Shown here in pieces: positions 58,901-64,000 of a stretch of 64,000 nucleotides of DNA. The position numbers and the translations under genes were made by a program. The notes under the pieces were generated by a model. The model did not search any database. It was not told the DNA's origin and was given only the letters and a program-made list of their open reading frames with translations. The stretch comes from Bryopsis sp. KO-2023 (taxonomy: Eukaryota > Chlorophyta > Ulvophyceae > Bryopsidales > Bryopsidaceae): the NCBI GenBank assembly GCA_030272585.1, contig BSYQ01000004.1, positions 2,542,001 through 2,606,000 on the forward strand, written 5' to 3'. The number at the start of each line of letters is the position of its first letter. Positions within the stretch are counted from its first letter, which is position 1.

Positions 58901-60074
58901 CATAGTTAGGGTTTTAGGCTATGTCCTTCCACAGTCAGGAAATTTCTATAGTGAAGAAAAACATTGAACTGCCATATGCTTTGGTCGCAATAGCTGATTG
59001 TATTGTTTTCCTAGGTACATTAATGACTGTAGAAGCTTGGGCATTTTAGATTTTGTGTATTTATGGATTTGGGCTGTAAGAATGCACATGTGAGTAAAAA
59101 TCGACATTTCGTTGTTGTTCTGCAGGAGCAAATATTGAAGCACGCAGTGTTACCAATGACACTCCATTGCATCTTGCTGCACATCATGGTCACTTGGACG
59201 TTGTCAAAGCTTTGATCAAAGCAGGTGACGGGGATTTCTTTTCTGTTCATGCCTTGGTGTATTGACAGAACTGATTAAATGTCTAACGTCACTCTCGGTC
59301 TAATGGTTTTCAGGGGCAAATGTGGTGGCGAAAAATAATGCTGGTATCACCCCTTTGATGATAGCAGCAGAATATTGGGGAGGGGAGTGGGTGGAGTATC
59401 TCTTGGAATCAGGTGTTCTTGGAAAGCCTTCCTCTGAAAAATTCAAGCTAAGTAATTCCCAGTTTCACTACGGTGATAGCTCAAAAAAAAAATCAGATTC
59501 AAGATTGTGGCAAGATGGGTTGGTCGTTTTTTGCTGTGGGGGCATACAGATAATTTTTTTTTTTGATATTTTTTTCAATTTGAAACAGGTAGAATGCGGG
59601 GCAGGTTGGGTTTTGCTTAGAATTGGGTGGTGCTGACTTTTAGTCCATCTTTCTAAATACGTTTTGCTCCAGTGGAGTGTGGGTCGTGTGCATCCAGAGT
59701 TTTGCATATCAGTCCACCAGGATTCTGGAGTCGTAATGTGCATGTGTGTGATTCTTGGGGGATGTTGTGCAGGTGCAAACACCAGTGCCCAAAATGATGA
59801 TGGCGAAACACTATTGATAAAGGCTGTTGACACCGAAGATGAAGTGAACATTCAAAATGATGATGGAAACACTGCACTGCATTTGGCAGCCAAATATGGG
59901 CATGGTGAATCAGTTGAACTTTTGATGGAGGCGGGAGCTGATGTTGACATTCAGAATGATGATGGGGACAAACCAGTGGATGTAATTTGCGAATGCAAGT
60001 TGCAGGAGTTGTGCGAAGAAGAAGCATGTGGCAAGGGAGAGAAAAAACGTCTCAAAGCGATTCTGGAGAGTTGA
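55964..60074 (+). CDS. Secreted ankyrin-repeat protein, copy E
   Basis: Starts [20 protein letters not shown] at 55964. A mini-exon follows at about 56245-56273 (29 nt), then an exon ending LLQEDDEHEQYLLDRKLD (about 56360-56460), [20 protein letters not shown] (about 56757-56834), [18 protein letters not shown] (56926-57044), ankyrin exons near 57324, 57545, 57902, 58447, 58690, 59126 and 59314, and a last exon from about 59773 to 60074 with tail [20 protein letters not shown]. All exon ends show GT and AG, and the frame is kept. The final exon lacks about 17 residues of one repeat in frame (AVDTEDEVNIQND joins two repeats) compared with copies B and C. No S1 domain. It looks translatable. 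Confidence 0.75.
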
Positions 60075-60169
60075 TCTATCGAAGTGTCCCGTCGAAGACA
60101 ATTGTTCACAAAAACTGGAGATAGTATTGTTTCCTGAGGTGTGCAGAATCGTCGCGTTTGCTTTTTCTT

Positions 60170-60990
60170 GGGTCCACCTTCGAAGGAATTCCTGGCCATG
60201 GACAACATTTTCAGGGCTTTTCGGAGATTGAAACCAACAATTGGCTAGCACTAAATTTTGAGCAAAGAGGAGAGAAAAATACGGGTTAGTGGTGTGGTGA
60301 ACCCGATTGGCTGCACCAACCTAACGAGTGTCAATGGGCTCCGCCTTTGTCTGGCCTCACTTCACTTCGATTCTTGGCGAGGTTTTTACCTGACGTCCAC
60401 CGCCTCCCACAGTGGCCTCCATTAGGTTGGCTTTCTCCAAGTACTTTTTTTCGAGCTCAGCAAATATGCGAGCATCCACCTCGAAAAGTATGTTTCAAAC
60501 GGGCGTTCGATACCCCAGGGACCATTGAGCCGCAAAAATGGCATGCCGAGTTGGCATCCCAAAACACGCGAAGCCATGCAAGTACCATGTGAACACCATG
60601 GGCCAGCCATCAACTCGTCTCAGAAACGATGAAAACGAAAGTGTGAGTCTTTTTTGTTTCACGGATGCAACAAATTTAGCAGTATATATGGAGTGAGTCT
60701 TCAATTTTATCGTGGAGGCAGACTGGAACGAATTCTGACCGGGTCCTTAGAGTGGATCGTCGCGACCTAGAATTCCGCATGGGTTCGAATCCCCCTCTTT
60801 GCACAAAATATAATTTCCTGACAACAAGCAGAACGGCCAATCCTGCTCGAGTGTATTGTCCGTACGTTGTTTCTTTTTCATTTGGAGGTCCTTGATGTTT
60901 TTATGTTGGCTCGTTGAATGGTACATTGCGACGAACGTTTTTTTGTTGGTTGATTTTTATTCGTGTCAACAGTTGTTGCTCCAGTGCATA
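60170..60990 (-). repeat. R1 flank module, copy 4
   Basis: The reverse complement of R1: CCTGGCCATGGACAACATTT, TGGTGTGGTGAACCCGATTG, the AELEKKYLEKA-coding segment on the minus strand (60420-60480), the B-box GGTTCGAATCCCCC (60782-60795) and CATTTGGAGGTCCTTGATG. It starts about 100 bp after the copy E stop. Confidence 0.75.
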
Positions 60991-61099
60991 TCTTGTTCAG
61001 GACATTGTTTCATCCTCATTTTCTTCTTTTTTTTTCCTGGGGCACATTTTATTCGAGTTGAAAAAAAACCCACCCGTCAAAAGGGGAAGACAACATCCA

Positions 61100-62000
61100 G
61101 ATTCTGAACAGTACCCGATAGTAGTAGCATTGCTAGGGCGTAAAGTGGATTTGGTGGAGTATTTGTTGGACTCAGGCGTTCTTGGCGGACCTTTTGCTGA
61201 ATGTGCAAGCTTTCCAACTCCCACTTCAACTTCTACAATATTCATAAAAGCTTGTTAAAAAAATCCAGTTTTTATTAGATTGTGGCAAACGAGATGGTCC
61301 ATTTCTTTCCTCAGTGGTGAAAAATTCAATGGAGTTTCGTTTTGTAAAGCCATAATTTAGACTTTGCTGAGGTATTAATGGCAGGAAATCATGATCACTC
61401 ATATGGTGAGTTCGGTGTTTTTTCTTGGGGGAAAAATATAATGCGAATATAGACAGAGAAGTAATCTTTAAAGATCATTTTTCCAAGTTTACACGCTAGT
61501 CATTGCGTGGAATCAGGTGGTGCTGAATTTTAGTCCACTTTTTCCCAATTTGTTTCGCTCCACACTTCTGCTGGAGTATCGGTTGTGTGTATCCCAAGTT
61601 TTGCATGTCAGTTGGACTCTGGAGTGTAAATATGTTTGCAAAAAAATTTGGGTGGTTGTTTGCAGGTGCAGACATGACAGCCCAAGATGATGATGGCGAA
61701 ACGGCATTGATAAAGGTCCTTGACACCTGAAAACAATTAAACCAAACAAAACAAACAAACAAACAAACAAACATCAATTACATTAAACCAAACACTGATT
61801 GAACTCTTGTTGGACAATGGAGCTGAAGCGAACGTTAAAAATGATGATGGAAACACTGCACTGCATTTGGCAGCCTATTATGGGCATGGTGAATCAGTTG
61901 AACTTTTGATGGAGGCGGGAGCTGATGTTGACATTCAGAATGATGATGGGGACAAACCAGTGGATGTAATTTGCAAATGCAAACCTTTCGCCATCATCAT
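61100..62000 (+). pseudogene. Partial ankyrin-family copy F
   Basis: Only the 3' part is present: a headless ankyrin exon (GRKVDLVEYLLDSGVLGGPF, about 61135-61200), then the family's last exon from about 61670 (ADMTAQDDDGETALIKVLDT). The last exon is broken by a stop and a 33-bp insertion at 61749-61781, and after [10 protein letters not shown] it runs into an inverted copy of its own start instead of the Cys-rich tail. It resembles copy C most closely, including the intron. Non-functional as it stands. Confidence 0.8.
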
Positions 62001-62310
62001 CTTGGGCAGTCATGTCTGCACCTGCAAACAACACCCAAAATTTTCTTACAAACATATTAACACTCCAGAGTCCAACTCACATGCAAAACTTGGGATAAAC
62101 ACTTCAAAACAAGTGTGGAGTAAACGCAGTGAGAGAAGGTGGACAAAAATTCAGCACCCACCACCTGATTCAACACAATAACCAGCGTGCAAACTTGAAA
62201 ATATGATCTTTAAAGATTACTTCTCTTTCAATATTTGCATTATATTTTCCCCCAAGAAAAAACACCCAACCCACCATATGAGTGATCATGATTTCCTTCC
62301 ATCAATATCT
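61384..62310. repeat. Large foldback: inverted duplication of the copy F intron and exon start
   Basis: The arm about 61384-61700 (ATGATCACTCATATGGTG through GGTGCAGACATGACAGCCCA) recurs reverse-complemented at about 61985-62308, with roughly 85-90 % identity by eye and a spacer of about 285 bp made of the last exon. The junction falls inside the codons for CKCK. Confidence 0.85.
61736..61794. mobile_element. Miniature retroposon-like insertion, (CAAA)n type, in an ankyrin exon
   Basis: A 33-bp insert (61749-61781, AAACAAACAAAC... ending CATCAATTAC) is flanked by a perfect 13-bp duplication ATTAAACCAAACA (61736-61748 and 61782-61794). Copy C at about 44122-44134 has the empty site on the minus strand. 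Confidence 0.9.
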
Positions 62311-63046
62311 CATCCCACCTAGAGGCCTCTTTCTGAACAATTTATGATAGGAACTCTCGAACAAACTCTAAGAGACGTTGGGAATACGTCTAGAAACTCG
62401 GAACACACTCGAAGTCTTTACATTGTAACCAGTAAAGAATTGTCCATACAACGATCCGTCCCAATAAATAGTGGCCCGGCCCGGCCCGGCCCGGCCTGGC
62501 TAGCCTGGAATCTCTCGGCTAGATCTTGTCTGACTAGTTCGGCCTGGTCGGACAGATCTGGCCGTAACCCAATTCAACCCTAATTGAGGCTAAATCCCAC
62601 TCTAGACTATTCTCAGCCCGGCCCATGCCGGTCCGAGTCCGATATGTGACCCGGCCCGGTCGACCCTGCGGTCCATAGTCGGCCCAACACTGTTGGTCCA
62701 TAGTCGGCCCAGCTGGTCCATAGTCGGCCTAACACTGTTGGTCCATAGTCGGCCCAGCTGGTCCATAGTCGGCCTGCAGGTCCATGGTCGGCCCTGCAGG
62801 TCCATGGCCGGCCTGAATGGCATCCATTAGCCGTACTGGCCTCGGGACGATCGTATCAATTTATGTATTTAAGGGGGGTTGGACTTAAATAACGGTAATG
62901 AAAAAAAGCTTGTTAGTATTCTGTAAAGAATATATTGTACTTTCCTCGGAAACATGTGGGAGTGAGTTTCATATTGCATGGGGGCGGCCTCTACGTAAAG
63001 AATGTATTCTTATTTGTTGCTTTTTTCAATCGACAGGTAACACAAG
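62311..63046. repeat. CCGGC and GGTCCATAGTCGGCC tandem-repeat region
   Basis: No gene is supported. 62465-62500 is a (CCCGG)n run. From about 62670 to 62815 a 15-31-bp unit (GGTCCATAGTCGGCC, CAACACTGTTGGTCC) repeats about eight times with drift. The block resembles the subterminal GGCCCGG clusters of some DNA transposons, but no ends were found. 62840-63046 is AT-rich. Confidence 0.6.
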
Positions 63047-63680
63047 CTATGATGAAACCTCCTGGAGGTTTCCTTGAGGTTTTCATCTGGTCCATCGTTC
63101 TGGAGGCCAAAGAATCCCAACACCCCACAATCCAAATACCCATGGCCTGCCCTTCTGATCCTAGATTTCATATATATGTATATTGGATGGGTGGGGGAGC
63201 CAGCAGCTTTGGCGGTTTTGGGGGAAAGTTGACGGCCCCGCAAAGACAGATCCAGTTATTTCAGGATTGGTTTTGCATACACACACACGTATGTTCCTTG
63301 GTTGAAGCTGCGTAATGTTGTGAGAGGTGCATTCGTTCTTGGGAGGACGCTCTTTCTTCGTTTGGACCAGGTACTGAATCACCTGATCTTTGTAACCAAA
63401 CGACGCCTCCAAGTTAACCGAGTGGTTAGTTACAACTGATACTGGTGAAACGGTAAGGCCCTGGATGCAAACTCTCTTTCTCCACCAGGAGGCGACGATA
63501 CTATTGACTATTGATAAATTCAAGGGTGTCCCTATCGGCGTTTCGGCTTTTCAGCTCTCCAGTGATACAAGTGAGTAGCATTTTGACCTTCTGCCTGCGT
63601 CGACCGCGAACCAATGGGTGCACTGTTCAGCTCCATATTCGTTGGCAGGGTAAGATACAGTATTTTGTATGATTGAACGG
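63047..63680 (+). pseudogene. Copy 3 of the unrecognised 'FGGFGGKF' gene, degraded, opposite strand
   Basis: Matches the 19.5-20.2 kb copy: FIWSIVLEAKESQHPTIQIP, GGASSFGGFGGKLTAP, then later blocks (DQVLNHLIF-like, DTGETVRPWMQTL-like). Just after GGKLTAP, four bases of the copy 2 sequence are missing (CCCCGCAAAGACAG for CCCCGGAACACAAAGACAG), shifting the frame to a stop after SLVEAA. No LRR neighbour is visible before the window end. Confidence 0.65.
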
Positions 63681-64000
63681 CAAATTTTTCGATTATTGTC
63701 ATTGAAGTTTGATTCTCAGTATAGGGTGTGGAAAGATGTGGGAGATGCCGGAGATGTTGTGAACAAACATGTACTTATGTTTGTTTGTTCTGGACAAACC
63801 CTTCGAAAATGAGTCATTTTTGCTGCCATTTACCGTACAACAAACCTACAACGGCACCCCACCACAATGAGAAATCAAACACTGAAATTGGTGGGGATTC
63901 CTCGTTCTCGAGATGTCGACAATCTTGCGCACAGCGCTGAATTCGACAGCCCGGGGCAAGAGAATCCAAAGACCGGTTTTTCCACCAAGAATCGCGATTG
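63681..64000. other. No gene seen at the window edge
   Basis: A short plus-strand frame (63728-63940, Cys-rich) has no recognisable domain. The window ends here, so a gene beginning or ending beyond it cannot be judged. Confidence 0.3.

Noticed and set aside
62465-62830. Possible DNA transposon in the CCCGG / GGTCCATAGTCGGCC region
   Set aside because: Repeat-rich as expected for subterminal regions, but no terminal inverted repeat or target duplication could be found.
1-64000. Retrovirus-like, LTR or capsid-bearing elements
   Set aside because: No reverse transcriptase, integrase, capsid or polymerase motif and no paired long terminal repeats were seen anywhere in the window.

Overview
The window is nuclear DNA of a eukaryote. 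Genes are broken by many short GT-AG introns, coding exons are often under 100 nt, and poly-A/poly-T and AT-rich tracts alternate with GC-richer coding DNA. The TATA-binding protein core reads close to plant and algal TBPs, and one gene resembles a plant membrane-protein family, so an alga or related protist is my best guess; I cannot name the lineage. No rRNA gene, convincing tRNA, CRISPR array or retrovirus-like element was seen.

Layout. 1-11.4 kb holds single-copy genes: an unrecognised multi-exon gene on the minus strand (1-2083), a divergent intronless type I membrane protein (2368-5358) ending in a KKYY ER-retrieval signal, TBP with one intron and a proline-rich repeat tail (6691-8096), and a six-exon AlkB-type alkane monooxygenase (9133-11333). 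12.2-20.3 kb carries two copies of a block on the minus strand: a C-terminally anchored leucine-rich-repeat (LRR) protein plus a second, unrecognised gene. Copy 1 of the LRR gene is split by a 1370-bp hAT-type element with a perfect 8-bp target duplication. A third, degraded copy of the second gene lies at 63.0-63.7 kb.

21-62 kb is dominated by a local family of secreted ankyrin-repeat genes: A (-, 22.8-27.4), B (+, 34.6-40.5), C (-, 43.9-48.2), D (-, 50.6-55.4), E (+, 56.0-60.1), a partial copy F (+, 61.1-62.0) and fragments at 16.5 and 32.4 kb. Each starts with a signal-peptide exon, a ~29-nt mini-exon and an exon containing STRKLLQE, then runs through ankyrin exons of about 96-105 nt, nearly all one repeat per phase-1 exon, and ends in a shared Cys-rich tail. 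Copy B alone carries a trypsin-like S1 protease domain ahead of the ankyrins. A repeated 3'-flanking module with a tRNA-like B-box (R1) follows most copies. Between them are a coiled-coil gene (30 kb) whose 3' part and flank are duplicated at 42-43.5 kb, a pogo/Tigger-like element with a hAT MITE and a ~38-bp insertion nested in it, and several perfect palindromes.

The most unusual features are the exon-modular secreted ankyrin family with its protease fusion, a eukaryotic AlkB, very small insertions (about 19-38 bp) flanked by 8-15-bp duplications, and a 0.3-kb-arm foldback at 61.4-62.3 kb. Exon boundaries are read by eye and are approximate unless stated.
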